Shown piece by piece: positions 41,926 through 51,562 of a DNA stretch of 64,000 nucleotides (position 1 is its first letter; every line of letters begins with the position of its first letter). The notes under the pieces were generated by a model, which saw nothing but the letters and a program-made list of their open reading frames with translations, did not search any database and was not told where the DNA came from. Source of the stretch: Rhizobium sp. RM (GTDB lineage Bacteria; Pseudomonadota; Alphaproteobacteria; Rhizobiales; Rhizobiaceae); the NCBI RefSeq assembly GCF_013390595.1, contig NZ_JACAWV010000024.1, positions 122,304 through 186,303 of the forward strand. The letters run 5' to 3'. A program made the translations under genes and the position numbers.

Positions 41926-43818
41926 TTACTTGCCGTGCCCGATGGCCAGCGCAAACAGCCTTGCCTGTCGTTGGGCAAAAGCACGTGGGTTGGCTGGTTT
42001 CTCCCCGTCAAGAATGCGTGCTTCATCAAGCAACAGCCACACCGCATCCTCGCGAAAGGCCAGATCGTCAAGCGATGCGATGGCTTTAACAAGTTCGTTC
42101 TGCGCGTTGATCTCTAGGATTGGCCTCAATACGGTCTGTAAACGCCCCGCTCCTTGAAGGAGCTTTTCGAGCTGGCGATCGGGGCCATGTTCCGACGCGA
42201 CGAGGCAGACCGCGCTTTCGGTCAACCGATCGGAAATACGTACGTCAGCGACCTCCTCACCTAGGGCGCTTCGCGCGAAATCGATGAACGCCTCGACTTC
42301 AGGAGAAGATTGCCGGTCACGCTCATCGGTGCCGCCATCGCCGGTCACTGCGTTCAGATCGGCGAGGCCCTGGGTAACCGATTTGAACGGCTTGCCCTCG
42401 AAATCTGGGGAGTTGGTTGGCCAGAAATTATCTACTCCATCGGTCAGCAGAAGTACCTCTATCCCTTTGGCTCGAAAACCTTCCAGTTGCGGCGACGACC
42501 TCAGTTGATCGAGATTAGAGCCGCTAATGTAATATATCGCCGACTGCCCTTCCTTCATTGCGGCAAGATAGTCGGCCAGGCTTCGAGTTGCCCCATCGGA
42601 TACGGTACTACGGAAGCGCGCCAGCTTTAGCAATTGCGCGCGCCGCTCGAAGTCCTCGTAGATACCTTCCTTGAGGATGGCGCCGAACAGATCCCAGACC
42701 TTGGAAAACGTCTCGGCTTCGCCTTCAGCCATCTTCTCCAGGGTGGAAAGGATCCGGCTCGTTACGCCCTTTTTGATAGCGGTTAGCACGGGACTTTCCT
42801 GGATCATCTCTCGGGAGATGTTGAGCGGGAGATCCGAGGTGTCGACGATGCCCCGGACGAACCGCAGGTAACGCGGCAGCAAGTCGGCTTCGTCAGTTAT
42901 GAAGACGCGCTTCACATAAAGCTTCATGCGACCCTGTCTGTCTGGATCGAACAGATCGAATGGTTGAGAGCCCGGGATGAAGGCCAGCGTCGTATATTCG
43001 TGGCGGCCCTCAGCGCGGAAATGCACGTTAGCTAGCGGCTCGTCGTACTGGCCCGAGACACTACGATAGAAATCATCGTAGTCTTGCTTGGATATCTCGT
43101 TCTTTGGCTTGATCCAGAGCGCTGCACCATCGGAGATCTGTGAAGGTTCAGCGCCCTCTTTTTCGACAAGGCGGATAGGAACGGGTACGTGGCCGGATTG
43201 ATCGCGAATAATCTTCTCGACTGTCCATTTGCTGGCATATTTCTTCGCATCGTCCATGAGATGGAGCACGACACGCGTGCCCCTCGCTGGCGCCGCGCCA
43301 AGATCGACCGGGACGATGTCATAACTTCCCTTGCCGTCGGACGACCATTGCCAAGCTTCGTCCTCACCAGCACGGCGGGAAATCACATCGACCCTTTCTG
43401 CGACCATGAACGAGGAGTAAAAGCCAACGCCGAACTGTCCGATCAATTCGGCCTTCTCTCCAGCCTTGGCAGCCTCAAGCCGCTCCATGAAAGCCTTTGT
43501 CCCGGAGCGCGCGATCGTGCCAAGCGCGTCGATCATCTCTTCGCGGTTCATGCCGATGCCGTTGTCCTCTATGACGAGCGCGGGCACCTCCTCATTGAGC
43601 GTCACGAGAATCGCCAGCTGGCCTCCATCCGACGAGAGCTGCGGCTTGGAAATCGACTCATACCGCAGCTTTTCGCACGCATCCGCCGCGTTCGAGATCA
43701 ATTCCCGGAGGAACACATCTTTGTCCGAGTAAACTGAATGCACCATCATGTGCAGGAGCCGGCTGACATCGGCTTCAAACACGTGTTGCTCGGGCTGCTG
43801 CCCTTTAACTCTTGTCAC
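41926..43818 (-). CDS. htpG: Hsp90 chaperone HtpG
   Basis: A 630-residue ATP-dependent chaperone of the cytoplasm. The N-terminal GHKL ATPase is complete: FLRELISNAADACEKLRYES (catalytic Glu and Mg-binding Asn), VIEDNGIGMNREEM, GQFGVGFYSSFMVAERVDV. The middle domain has NISREMIQESPVL, and the C-terminal dimer domain follows to ALAIGHGK. GGAGG stands five bases before the GTG start at 43818. A promoter of the RpoH heat-shock type lies 32-62 bases upstream, the only clear non-EcfG stress promoter found in the window. Confidence 0.96.
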   Translation of the reverse strand: MTRVKGQQPEQHVFEADVSRLLHMMVHSVYSDKDVFLRELISNAADACEKLRYESISKPQLSSDGGQLAILVTLNEEVPALVIEDNGIGMNREEMIDALGTIARSGTKAFMERLEAAKAGEKAELIGQFGVGFYSSFMVAERVDVISRRAGEDEAWQWSSDGKGSYDIVPVDLGAAPARGTRVVLHLMDDAKKYASKWTVEKIIRDQSGHVPVPIRLVEKEGAEPSQISDGAALWIKPKNEISKQDYDDFYRSVSGQYDEPLANVHFRAEGRHEYTTLAFIPGSQPFDLFDPDRQGRMKLYVKRVFITDEADLLPRYLRFVRGIVDTSDLPLNISREMIQESPVLTAIKKGVTSRILSTLEKMAEGEAETFSKVWDLFGAILKEGIYEDFERRAQLLKLARFRSTVSDGATRSLADYLAAMKEGQSAIYYISGSNLDQLRSSPQLEGFRAKGIEVLLLTDGVDNFWPTNSPDFEGKPFKSVTQGLADLNAVTGDGGTDERDRQSSPEVEAFIDFARSALGEEVADVRISDRLTESAVCLVASEHGPDRQLEKLLQGAGRLQTVLRPILEINAQNELVKAIASLDDLAFREDAVWLLLDEARILDGEKPANPRAFAQRQARLFALAIGHGK

Positions 43819-43849
43819 TTATACCTCCATCGCAGATATATCGGCGATG

Positions 43850-43880
43850 AAATGGTTTCTCTGGGATTAGAATTCAAGCG
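43850..43880 (-). promoter_or_regulatory. RpoH (sigma-32) type promoter of htpG
   Basis: On the minus strand: CGCTTGAA (43873-43880), 17 bases, CCATTT (43850-43855). This fits the alphaproteobacterial heat-shock promoter, with a full -35 box and a reasonable -10 box. Confidence 0.65.
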
Positions 43881-43931
43881 CTGTCTGCCGCTTGGCAAGT
43901 GTCGGAATAAAGTCTTTGGAACAAGAGGGAC

Positions 43932-44410
43932 CGGCCAAAACCCAACGACAAGTGGCACATGGATAAGGCCGTCATTACGATTGACAGCCGGAAGTTCTGG
44001 CTCTGGCACGCCATTGATTCCAGTGGAGATGTTCTCGATATCCTGGTTCAGGCTCGCCGCAACAGCTGGGCTGCCAGACGCTTCGTCTCCACACTGGTAA
44101 GGCAGTTTGGTTAGCCGCGGGCGGTCGTGACGGACAAACTGGGCAGCTTCGTTAAGCCGATCAAGGCCATCGCTCCCGATGCCGATCACCGAGCGCACAA
44201 GGGTCTGAACAACCGAATTGAAAATTCGCACCGGCAGACCCGAAAACACGAAAAGATCATAGGTCGGTTCAAGTCGACACGACAGGCACAGCGCTTCCTA
44301 TCGGCGCACGATCTTTCGCCCCCGGCCGCTACACTCTGACCGTCATTTTATCTCGCCATGCGCGGGCTGATGCGTTCAGCCTGTGGGCGCAGTATGTCGC
44401 TGATATGACA
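43932..44410 (+). mobile_element. remnant of an IS6-family transposase
   Basis: The frame reads RPKPNDKWHMDKAVITIDSR, FWLWHAIDSSGDVLDILVQA, RRNSWAARRF, then TAG (44112-44114), then AVVTDKLGSFVKPIKAI, HRAHKGLNNRIENSHRQTRK, RFKSTRQAQRFLSAH: the DDE domain of IS6/IS26-type transposases with its Asp residues and Glu region. A frameshift follows before RADAFSLWAQYVADM. The N-terminal DNA-binding part is missing and I saw no terminal inverted repeats, so it cannot move. Confidence 0.8.
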
Positions 44411-44477
44411 GTTTGAAACTGGCGACACGGCGTCGATGGCGCCCTACACCAAACAACCTGGCAATGCCGCCGATGAT

Positions 44478-44585
44478 CTAGCGGGCTAACGGACCGATAA
44501 ACTCGAATGCGACAGCACCAACAAAACAAACAACAATTACGTTAAGAAGAACCAGCACCACGACGAGAATGGTTTCGGCGTTCAT
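44478..44585 (-). CDS. very small membrane protein (35 residues)
   Basis: ATG 44585 opens MNAETILVVVLVLLNVIVVC, a 35-residue peptide that is essentially one membrane helix. GGAGAAAGGA lies upstream at a good distance (an ATG at 44591 is also in frame). It overlaps the end of the 98-residue gene by 44 bases in another frame, so coupling is likely. No family recognised. Confidence 0.5.
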   Translation of the reverse strand: MNAETILVVVLVLLNVIVVCFVGAVAFEFIGPLAR

Positions 44586-44838
44586 GCCCATTCCTTTCTC
44601 CGTTGTGATGATTTCCAGCGTCAATACCGAACTCTTCCAAAGCAATTGAGCGCATGATCGTGAATACCGGTCGCTCTACGTCGTCCGCGTCGATTATCTC
44701 TGGGACAGCATCAATCGTCTTCGCGACAGTGAGGTCGATCAGTTTACGCTGGATCTCTGGCGACGATGAAAACAGGGAAGCCCAATCTTCGAGTGGGTCC
44801 TGAAACGGCGGAACGTCAATTTCTGATGGGTTAGACAT
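44542..44838 (-). CDS. small protein of unknown function
   Basis: A 98-residue acidic protein beginning MSNPSEIDVPPFQDPLEDWA, with helices (SPEIQRKLIDLTVAKTI, FTIMRSIALEEFGID) and a basic, disordered tail. No family recognised. GGAGGGGG stands nine bases before ATG 44838, which favours it over an upstream in-frame start at 44874. No EcfG site found in front. Confidence 0.55.
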   Translation of the reverse strand: MSNPSEIDVPPFQDPLEDWASLFSSSPEIQRKLIDLTVAKTIDAVPEIIDADDVERPVFTIMRSIALEEFGIDAGNHHNGERNGHERRNHSRRGAGSS

Positions 44839-46326
44839 GAAGCGCAGCCCCCTCCATTCAGCAGGCGGGAGCACATACTAACCCTCAGTTGCCACCGCCT
44901 ACACAATCGATTGGTGCCAATGATTGTTGTGTACCACTTTCTGACACGAATGGGAATTGTGCGTTAACACCGACGACTTGTGGCAGCGAGGGGCCATCGC
45001 TTCGCGACCGCGCTCTATGGCTTCGCCACGGAGCCGCCCGTTCGGCCGTCTCCGCCGTTCCGGTTACGATCACTTGTCCTCAAGGAACAAAGCGACCGCG
45101 TGACCGGTCTCATTCGCAATGAGCACGCGCAGCGCTTAATGCCGGTTCGCCCTGTCTGATGCCCGCTCTACGATGGTCCGCAGGTCTCGCCAATTGACAA
45201 GCAGGCTACCGCCTGTCCGTCTGCCAGAGACGCCTTTCACCGCCAGGGCGGCGAACCTTCCGGTTTTAAGCCGGCCCCTTGACTAGCCCCGCGCATCAAC
45301 GGGAAGCGGGCTTCGCCCGGGACGACATGTCACTCGCCGAGGCCGATTTTTGGTCGACGGACATTTGATCGCAGGCGGATGCGAAGCGATAACCGATTGC
45401 GACACTCTCGAACTCGCCCAGAGTGTAGGCGAGCATCTGTCGCAACTCAGCGGATTGACCGCCGAAACATATTGTAAGATGAGATTGGTGTGAGCGCCGA
45501 GAGTTGCGGCGCGATCACCGGCCGGGTTTACGAGGAACCCGGCCACCTTCGAAGGGCTCCCTGTAGCCCCCCCTTCGAACTCCCGACCCGCCCGCTTGCT
45601 TTGGGCATATCAGATCACGCCAGGATCTGACGAAAGCCTCTATTTCGCAGAGACGGAAGAAGCCTGCCGGCAAGCCGCCTTGGACCAGCGCGCCGAGGTC
45701 AAGCGCCTTGAGGCCGACGACCAACCCGACATGACAGCGATGGCGCTTTACCGCTGCGACCGAACTGAGGGAGCGCGGCAAAGCCCCGCTCGTCACGCGA
45801 ATTTCTTGTAGGCCGCGGCGAAGCGCGCTAGCAGTGCGCCGCGAAGGAACGAAAGCGTCCCCCGAAGGGTAGCAATCTTACACAAACTGCTCCCAGTTTT
45901 CTTTCCTTCGCACCACTTTCGCACCAAAGTCGACGACTCATGCTCAATGATGGAGGCCGAATTTTACTAGTGCCGCCGCTGCCACCACATTTCAGCTTCA
46001 AGCAGATCAAGAAAATGGCGTCGACACTTGCCGAGGTCGATCCTAACTAACGCGGTGTCATTCGGGGAACCGTCCATCAGGTCCTGAGCTCGGTCCCGTC
46101 GGGCAGGGACAACTAACCAACGAAAGGCTGCCAGGACGAAAAAGTGGTGGTTACATGACATAACCGATTGCAATGATCCGGAGCAAAAGGCTTGCAAAAC
46201 CATTCGAGATTTTCGAGGACACCGTCGAACTGAAGCCCGGCGCGTTACCGCGCTCCTTCCAAAGGCCGACTAACTCGGCAGGCTCGATCGGCCCCCCCTT
46301 TCACCTTTCAAGTGCTGTCTGTTGGT
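44839..46326. other. long stretch with little coding content
   Basis: Nearly 1.5 kb with no clear gene except the doubtful frame at 45596-45811. Scraps of protein-like sequence appear (for example VDGHLIAGGCEAITDCDTLE ending at 45492 on the plus strand), but without starts or ribosome binding sites. It looks like worn-out accessory DNA between the IS6 remnant and the ligD pair. Confidence 0.45.
45596..45811 (+). CDS. doubtful small protein or 5'-truncated gene
   Basis: A 71-residue frame reading WAYQITPGSDESLYFAETEE, ACRQAALDQRAEVKRLEADD, MTAMALYRCDRTEG. The composition is protein-like, but the only start is a TTG without ribosome binding site, so the true 5' end may have been lost. No family recognised. 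Confidence 0.3.
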   Translation: MLWAYQITPGSDESLYFAETEEACRQAALDQRAEVKRLEADDQPDMTAMALYRCDRTEGARQSPARHANFL

Positions 46327-47208
46327 TCATGCGGTGAACTTTCCCTCCAATCGGCGTTGGCGCGACTTTTCCCGTGATCTCGCCTCACGTCGAGCGGTGC
46401 GTAATTCCTCCAGGGTCGGCAGCCACCAGCCGCGAAGACGATCCTCTGCAGGTGGGCCAGACTTGGCTGGCCATGTCGTAGCAAGCTCCTCGAGGATCCC
46501 GGCCCGCCACGAGACCCAGAGGTAGTCGCAGCCAGCGGTGACTGGGAAGTAAAAGGACTCAACCGTCTCAGCGTCAGCCAGTTCCCCATCGAGTGCAGTA
46601 AAGACGACGATTCCTACGGCAGTCGAGATCGCTCGGTCAAAAGGCGGCAGTTGATTGGAGGGAACGGGATAACGCTTGCGCCGCCGCTCCCGGATCCGTG
46701 CTTTGGCAACCTCTTCTTCGTCCGTTCCGCGGATTGCGTCCCTTCGTTGCTTTCGTGCCGTGGGCTCGCTTCGAGCAGCGATCGCCTCAATCATCGACCA
46801 GCGGCTGCGAAGATCCTCGTAAGATCGATAGGGCACGGCCCACACAAGACGATCTGCGTCCCAGCGGGCGTCCCGGATCTCGCGTATTTCCGAAACGAGC
46901 GTCTTGGAATAGGGCGTCCGGATGAGAAGTGCTGCGGTTCCCGCCTCAAGATAACGGCTTTCAATCGGATCGAAGGCAAAAGCGTCGCGACCCTTGTCGT
47001 GCGCGAATGCGTCGGCCTCTGCTTCGATCTGCGCCAACCACCGACCGATGCGCCTCTGGGCGGTGCGGCCGGGCACAAACCAAGCCTTGCGGGTTTCGCT
47101 CCAGCGGGCGCGCGGGAAGGCTTCGCGAAACCGTTCGACCGTTATCCGATCATGCGGCAGGTCCATCGTTGCGCCCATAGGCGTTTCATTTTCGCTTCGC
47201 TCGCCCAT
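46327..47208 (-). CDS. protein with HARP-like repeats, paired with ligD
   Basis: A 293-residue basic protein. Two stretches, RFREAFPRARWSETRKAWFV (about 26-45) and TPYSKTLVSEIREIRDARWD followed by LVWAVPYRSYEDL (about 100-135), share the pattern of the HARP domain, a DNA-annealing module first named in SMARCAL1-type helicases; here no helicase is attached. The rest has EEEVAKARIRERRRKRYPVP and a C-terminal Arg-rich helix. The start is placed at ATG 47208 (GTG 47214 also possible), 14 bases behind the ligD stop, so the two are probably one operon and the protein may act on DNA ends. The HARP likeness is my reading and is not certain. Confidence 0.6.
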   Translation of the reverse strand: MGERSENETPMGATMDLPHDRITVERFREAFPRARWSETRKAWFVPGRTAQRRIGRWLAQIEAEADAFAHDKGRDAFAFDPIESRYLEAGTAALLIRTPYSKTLVSEIREIRDARWDADRLVWAVPYRSYEDLRSRWSMIEAIAARSEPTARKQRRDAIRGTDEEEVAKARIRERRRKRYPVPSNQLPPFDRAISTAVGIVVFTALDGELADAETVESFYFPVTAGCDYLWVSWRAGILEELATTWPAKSGPPAEDRLRGWWLPTLEELRTARREARSREKSRQRRLEGKFTA

Positions 47209-47222
47209 GATCACTCTGCCCT

Positions 47223-49880
47223 TTACGAAGCCCTTCGTGACTTTCCAAGCCGTCTGATCGCCTGCTCCAGAGGCCGCTGCCCCTCACAATAGTCTTGCCA
47301 GACAATCGTTTTCGCAAGTAGTGAAGGCACATTCCGGATCGTGAAGCGCTTCGGATTCAGATCCGTCTTCACCTGTGTCCATGTCAGCGGCATAGAGACT
47401 GTCGCTCCCGGACGGGCACGCGGCGACAGTGGCGCGACCGCCGTCGCCATGCGATCGTTGCGCAGGTAGTCGAGGAAAATGCGGCCATTGCGCAGACTTT
47501 TTGTCATCTTGATGAGATAAAGGTCGGGATTTTCCCAAGCCATATGTTGGCAGACGTTGTGCGCAAACCCTTTGGCCTCTTCCCAGGACAACGGCTTTTT
47601 CTTGTTGACGGCAAGCGGGGTCACGACATGCAAACCCTTGCCGCCGGTTGTCTTGCAAAAACTGATGAGACCGAGCTCATCGAGCCGGTCCCGCATTTCA
47701 CGTGCGGCTTCAACGACTGTCGAGAATGGCACGTCTGGACCAGGGTCGAGGTCGAACACAAGCCGGCCAGGCACCTCGGGCTGCCCAGGCTCGCAATTCC
47801 AAGGATGAAGCTCGACGCCGCCGATTTGAGCGATGGCCACGAGCCCTTCAACTCGGTCAACTTGCAAGTAAGGTTTCTTGTCGCCAAAGACCTTCACCAG
47901 TTCGAGCAGGTTTGAGGTCCCGGGCATCGCATGGCGCTGGAAAAATTGCTCGCCACCTATCCCGTCCGGCGCCCGAATGATCGAACAGGGTCTCCCCTTT
48001 ACGTGGTCGATGAGCCAGGATCCGACAGCCTCATGATAACGGGCAAGCTCTTCTTTCGTCACCGGTTGGCCGTCGTCGGCATCTGGCCAGAGAGGCTTGT
48101 CCGGGTTAGAAATCATCACACCCATGACCTCGGCCTTGGCGCCTTTGCGGCGGGTGGATGTGGTCACAAGCTTTGCTGGGTGAGGTGTGTCGGCTTTTTC
48201 AGGCGATACCGGCTTTTCGGCTTCAACCTCCTCGGCTGGCTTGTCATCGCGCAGCCCTTTGAAGGCTGCCTGTCTCACCTGACCGTCCGCTGTCCATCCC
48301 GCGAACTCGATTTCGGCAACGAGTTCGGGCTTCAGCCAAACAATATCTGCGCTCCTCTTTGGCGCGCCGATGCCCGTGAACGGCGATTTGGAGGCCTCGT
48401 GTTTCTGGAGCTTCGGCAGCAGCTTTTCGATAACCTTAGCGCCGTAGCCTGTTCCGACCCGACCGACATATACCAAGTGGTTACCGCGATTGACGCCAAC
48501 GAGCAGAGACCGGAATTTGCCATTGGTCTTGGCATAGGCGCCGATGACGACCTCATGGCCTGACCGGCACTTTGATTTCGCCCAGGTGTCCGTGCGGCCG
48601 GACTGATAGGGCGCGTCGGCCTTCTTGGATACGATACCCTCCAGCGAGAGGCGACAGGCCGATTTCAGGACTGCATCGCCGCCCGTCTCGAAATGCTCAA
48701 CAAATCGAAGCCGTGAGTTGTCGCCGGCGTCCAACAGTATTTTCTCCAAGCGTTCCTTCCGCTCCTTCAAAGGTATCTCGCGAAGATCCTGGCCTTCTGA
48801 GAACAGCAGGTCGAAGGCGAAAAATACGAGCTCGTCAGTCTTTCCCTCGGAAAGAGCGGCCTGAAGTGCGGCAAAGTCCGGCGCGCCGTTTTCATCCAGC
48901 GCGCAGACTTCCCCATCAATGATACAATCCGGAAGTTCGGACGCCGAAGCAGCGATGGCGGGCCACTTGGCAGTCCAATCGAGGCCTTTGCGGGTTTTGA
49001 GCGTGACATCACCATCATCGATCCGCATCTGGATGCGGTAGCCGTCGAATTTGATCTCATGGATCCAGCCATCGCCGACGGGTGGACGATCGAAGCTCTC
49101 GCATAGCTGCGGTGGAATGAAGTCGGGCATGCTAAACTTCGCCGATTTTGATTTCGCGAATGATTTTGTCGTTTTCGGCTTCAGGTTCTTGCCGGCTTTA
49201 CGCTCCTCAGCCGCACGCCCCTCCTTGCTGTCCCAGACCGCGTCTGCTTCCATCACCGGCGCGCTCAACATAAACTGCTTTGGCTTTCGTCCCTTTCCGG
49301 AAGCTATCGCGTCCATCCGCCGGCCGGACGCGACTGATGTCAGATTATCGTCTAAGATCTCGGCACCATTCTCTTCGATGGAAAAATCGTCGTGATGCTT
49401 GATCAGCAGCCAGTTCGTGCGCTTGTCACCGCCGCGATCATTGCGCATCCGCACCAAAACGAAACTACCCTGCAGACGCTCACCCTGCAGAGTGAACTTA
49501 AAATCCCCCTTGGCAAGAGCCTCCTCAGGCGTCCTAGCGCCTTCCGGCTCCCAATAGCCGCGGTCCCAGAGCATGACCGTGCCGCCGCCGTACTCACCTT
49601 TAGGGATCGTACCTTCGAAATCTCCATAATCGAGAGGGTGGTCTTCGACCTCGACAGCGAGGCGCTTGTCATGCGGGTCCAAAGACGGGCCCTTGGTCAC
49701 CGCCCAGGACTTGAAGACGCCGTCCAGTTCAAGGCGGAGATCGTAATGCAGCCTTGTTGCGTCGTGCTTCTGGATCACAAACCGCCTGCGGTTTGACGCT
49801 TTGATTTCGACCTCGCCACTCGGCTCCTGGGTCTTTTCGAAATCGCGTTTTTGTCGATACGTTGAAAGTTTGTCGGGCAT
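47223..49880 (-). CDS. ligD: multifunctional DNA ligase D for end joining
   Basis: An 885-residue enzyme of non-homologous end joining with the domain order phosphoesterase - ligase - polymerase. Residues about 30-190: 3'-phosphoesterase ([34 protein letters not shown]). About 255-560: ATP-dependent ligase with the nucleotidyl Lys near 277 in [35 protein letters not shown]. About 600-880: primase-polymerase ([51 protein letters not shown]). It would process and seal double-strand breaks together with a Ku protein, but no ku gene is in this window. AAGGCTACAGAG precedes the ATG. Confidence 0.95.
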   Translation of the reverse strand: MPDKLSTYRQKRDFEKTQEPSGEVEIKASNRRRFVIQKHDATRLHYDLRLELDGVFKSWAVTKGPSLDPHDKRLAVEVEDHPLDYGDFEGTIPKGEYGGGTVMLWDRGYWEPEGARTPEEALAKGDFKFTLQGERLQGSFVLVRMRNDRGGDKRTNWLLIKHHDDFSIEENGAEILDDNLTSVASGRRMDAIASGKGRKPKQFMLSAPVMEADAVWDSKEGRAAEERKAGKNLKPKTTKSFAKSKSAKFSMPDFIPPQLCESFDRPPVGDGWIHEIKFDGYRIQMRIDDGDVTLKTRKGLDWTAKWPAIAASASELPDCIIDGEVCALDENGAPDFAALQAALSEGKTDELVFFAFDLLFSEGQDLREIPLKERKERLEKILLDAGDNSRLRFVEHFETGGDAVLKSACRLSLEGIVSKKADAPYQSGRTDTWAKSKCRSGHEVVIGAYAKTNGKFRSLLVGVNRGNHLVYVGRVGTGYGAKVIEKLLPKLQKHEASKSPFTGIGAPKRSADIVWLKPELVAEIEFAGWTADGQVRQAAFKGLRDDKPAEEVEAEKPVSPEKADTPHPAKLVTTSTRRKGAKAEVMGVMISNPDKPLWPDADDGQPVTKEELARYHEAVGSWLIDHVKGRPCSIIRAPDGIGGEQFFQRHAMPGTSNLLELVKVFGDKKPYLQVDRVEGLVAIAQIGGVELHPWNCEPGQPEVPGRLVFDLDPGPDVPFSTVVEAAREMRDRLDELGLISFCKTTGGKGLHVVTPLAVNKKKPLSWEEAKGFAHNVCQHMAWENPDLYLIKMTKSLRNGRIFLDYLRNDRMATAVAPLSPRARPGATVSMPLTWTQVKTDLNPKRFTIRNVPSLLAKTIVWQDYCEGQRPLEQAIRRLGKSRRAS

Positions 49881-49931
49881 CTCTGTAGCCTTTTAACGCG
49901 AACACACATGGCAATTTCCAGTCGGGGGCGT

Positions 49932-50225
49932 TCAGCGTCCGGAGACACGAACAGCGCCAAGGTCACCAAAACTGCGTTGAACAGCCGCGATTTGGCTAAC
50001 AGCAATATCTGCGGAGACCTCGATCTCGCCTTCAAGGGGTGCGTCCACGCGGCCGACGTCCCCGCCCGACACTTGCGACCCTGTAGTATTCCGTTCGGTC
50101 GCGGATTGAATGAAAATGTCGGGACGCGAAATCCCGTGCTGTTGGACAAGATGTTCAACAGCGAGATCCGCAGCCTCTCGTGTTTCAAATGTGGCGCGGA
50201 TGGTGGTTGTGCTGTCGTCGGCCAT
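49932..50225 (-). CDS. small protein of unknown function
   Basis: A 97-residue acidic protein opening MADDSTTTIRATFETREAAD; the pattern TIRATFETREAADLAVEHLV looks like a small alpha/beta fold, with an extended Gly/Ser middle. No family recognised. AAGGAGG stands six bases before ATG 50225. A decayed copy exists at 34976-35262. The gene stands 50 bases upstream of ligD on the same strand and may be in its operon. No EcfG site seen. Confidence 0.65.
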   Translation of the reverse strand: MADDSTTTIRATFETREAADLAVEHLVQQHGISRPDIFIQSATERNTTGSQVSGGDVGRVDAPLEGEIEVSADIAVSQIAAVQRSFGDLGAVRVSGR

Positions 50226-50397
50226 TACCTGCCTCCTTGCGTTTCGAACGTATCTAAATCAAACGCAAAAGGGCGCCGGTAGTTTCAGTCTCAATCAATG
50301 TACTGACGGAATCGGACCAGCCAATTCTCAGTATTCGTATCCCTGTCTGACTATCATCGGTCTGTTCAAGTTCGCCTTCAAACGTCGATGACGCCAA

Positions 50398-50422
50398 GGA
50401 ACTTTTGAACCACACAAATGTT
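50398..50422 (+). promoter_or_regulatory. EcfG-type promoter of the 104-residue gene pair
   Basis: GGAAC (50398-50402), 16 bases, TGTT (50419-50422). AAGGAG and ATG 50456 follow. Confidence 0.65.
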
Positions 50423-50455
50423 CGAAGGGATCAACATGTTGCAAAGGAGATGAGC

Positions 50456-50770
50456 ATGCCTCGTGGTGACAAATCTACCTACACCGCCAAACAGAAGCGC
50501 AAAGCCGAGCATATCGAAGAAGGTTACGAAGATCGCGGCGTGCCGGAAAAAGAAGCGGAGCGACGCGCTTGGGCGACCGTCAACAAGGAAAGTGGTGGTG
50601 GTAACAAATCGGGCTCGGGACGCGGCCACGCCGAGAACCACGCTTCATCGAAAAAGGGCGGACGCGCTGGAGGTGAGGCGTCTGCCAAGCGGCCCGCCGC
50701 AGAGCGCTCGGCCCCGGCGAAGAAGGCCGCCGCCACACGCAAGCGCAACGAGCAGCACGCCTCCCATTAG
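50456..50770 (+). CDS. small basic protein often named plasmid stabilization protein
   Basis: A 104-residue, highly charged protein: MPRGDKSTYTAKQKRKAEHI, EGYEDRGVPEKEAERRAWAT, NKESGGGNKSGSG, then a Lys/Ala-rich tail. Very similar small proteins are annotated as plasmid stabilization proteins in rhizobia, without real functional proof. The tail looks DNA- or RNA-binding. AAGGAG precedes ATG 50456; an EcfG-type promoter is directly upstream, so stress control seems likelier than a role in segregation. Confidence 0.7.
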   Translation: MPRGDKSTYTAKQKRKAEHIEEGYEDRGVPEKEAERRAWATVNKESGGGNKSGSGRGHAENHASSKKGGRAGGEASAKRPAAERSAPAKKAAATRKRNEQHASH

Positions 50771-50789
50771 TATTTCGAGGACAGGAATC

Positions 50790-50990
50790 ATGACGATCAG
50801 TTCACCGAAGCCCGGCGCTCCCGGCACAATCGATCAATCTCCCCGCTGGGAAGGTCCGCAGGAAAACCGACCTCGCGGATACATGCCGGCAAAGGACGAT
50901 CCGGATGTGGATCGCGATGCCGTTGGCGAAAACAACAGCGACCCGGTCCGGACAAAGATTTCTGACGCGTTGAAGACTAAGGAGGAGTGA
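50790..50990 (+). CDS. MPAKDDPD small protein, intact copy
   Basis: A 66-residue acidic protein: MTISSPKPGAPGTIDQSPRW, RGYMPAKDDPDVDRDAV, RTKISDALKTKEE. No family recognised and no membrane segment. It starts 20 bases behind the 104-residue gene, so both probably share the EcfG-type promoter. A broken copy lies at 13099-13279, which confirms that the frame is real, since the conserved parts agree at the protein level. Confidence 0.65.
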   Translation: MTISSPKPGAPGTIDQSPRWEGPQENRPRGYMPAKDDPDVDRDAVGENNSDPVRTKISDALKTKEE

Positions 50991-51506
50991 GACCGCCTGG
51001 CCGACGTTTGAAGCAATGCCGTCGCCTGACGCCCGATCCAGAGAGTGGCGGCATGCAAAGCATCAAGTCCGCCGCCGTTATGGAGTAACCATATGCTCCG
51101 GCGAGCGCAAGAATGGTGATCACGCTCTTCCGGGAATACCCGCCTCGGCTCATGTTCTACTACGCGCTCGCCCGCCCCTGTTTTTCTAGGCTTTCTTAGC
51201 GCGATTTTTTTAAAATCTTTCGGCTTCGTGTACCCTCTAAATGATGTTCGTTTCCTGAATTTTTGAGAATAACGGCTATATCTTCGCAGAGACGCCTCTC
51301 GAAGGTTTGCGAATTTGACCGTTGTTGCGGAGGGTGTCTTCAGGCCATGCGGCCATGACAATTTCTTCATCGCGGCTACCTGAACAGATATCGGCCAGCG
51401 GACAGGGAGTCGGTTGTGAAGTTCTAATGTCGTCAGATCAAAGGTGGATCTGGCATGCACTCTTGTTGGAACGCCGTTACGGACGGGCGAAAAGTCAAAG
51501 ACCTTT
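50991..51506. other. gene-less stretch before the SDR gene
   Basis: About 500 bases. A minus-strand frame beginning near 51156 (MSRGGYSRKSVITILALAGA) could be a small membrane peptide, but I could not support it. The SDR promoter begins at 51507. Confidence 0.35.
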
Positions 51507-51531
51507 GGAACTGCGGGGCTCAAAATTGGTT
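51507..51531 (+). promoter_or_regulatory. EcfG-type promoter of the SDR gene
   Basis: GGAAC (51507-51511), 16 bases, GGTT (51528-51531), upstream of AGGAGA and ATG 51563. Confidence 0.7.
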
Positions 51532-51562
51532 AGCGCGCTTGTGCAACAACCAGGAGACAACA

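Noticed and set aside
43932..44410. intact insertion sequence
   Set aside because: The transposase has an internal TAG, a frameshift and no N-terminus, and no terminal inverted repeats were seen.
51090..51156. small membrane protein beginning MSRGGYSRK on the minus strand
   Set aside because: No ribosome binding site and the frame soon becomes basic and unlike a protein end.
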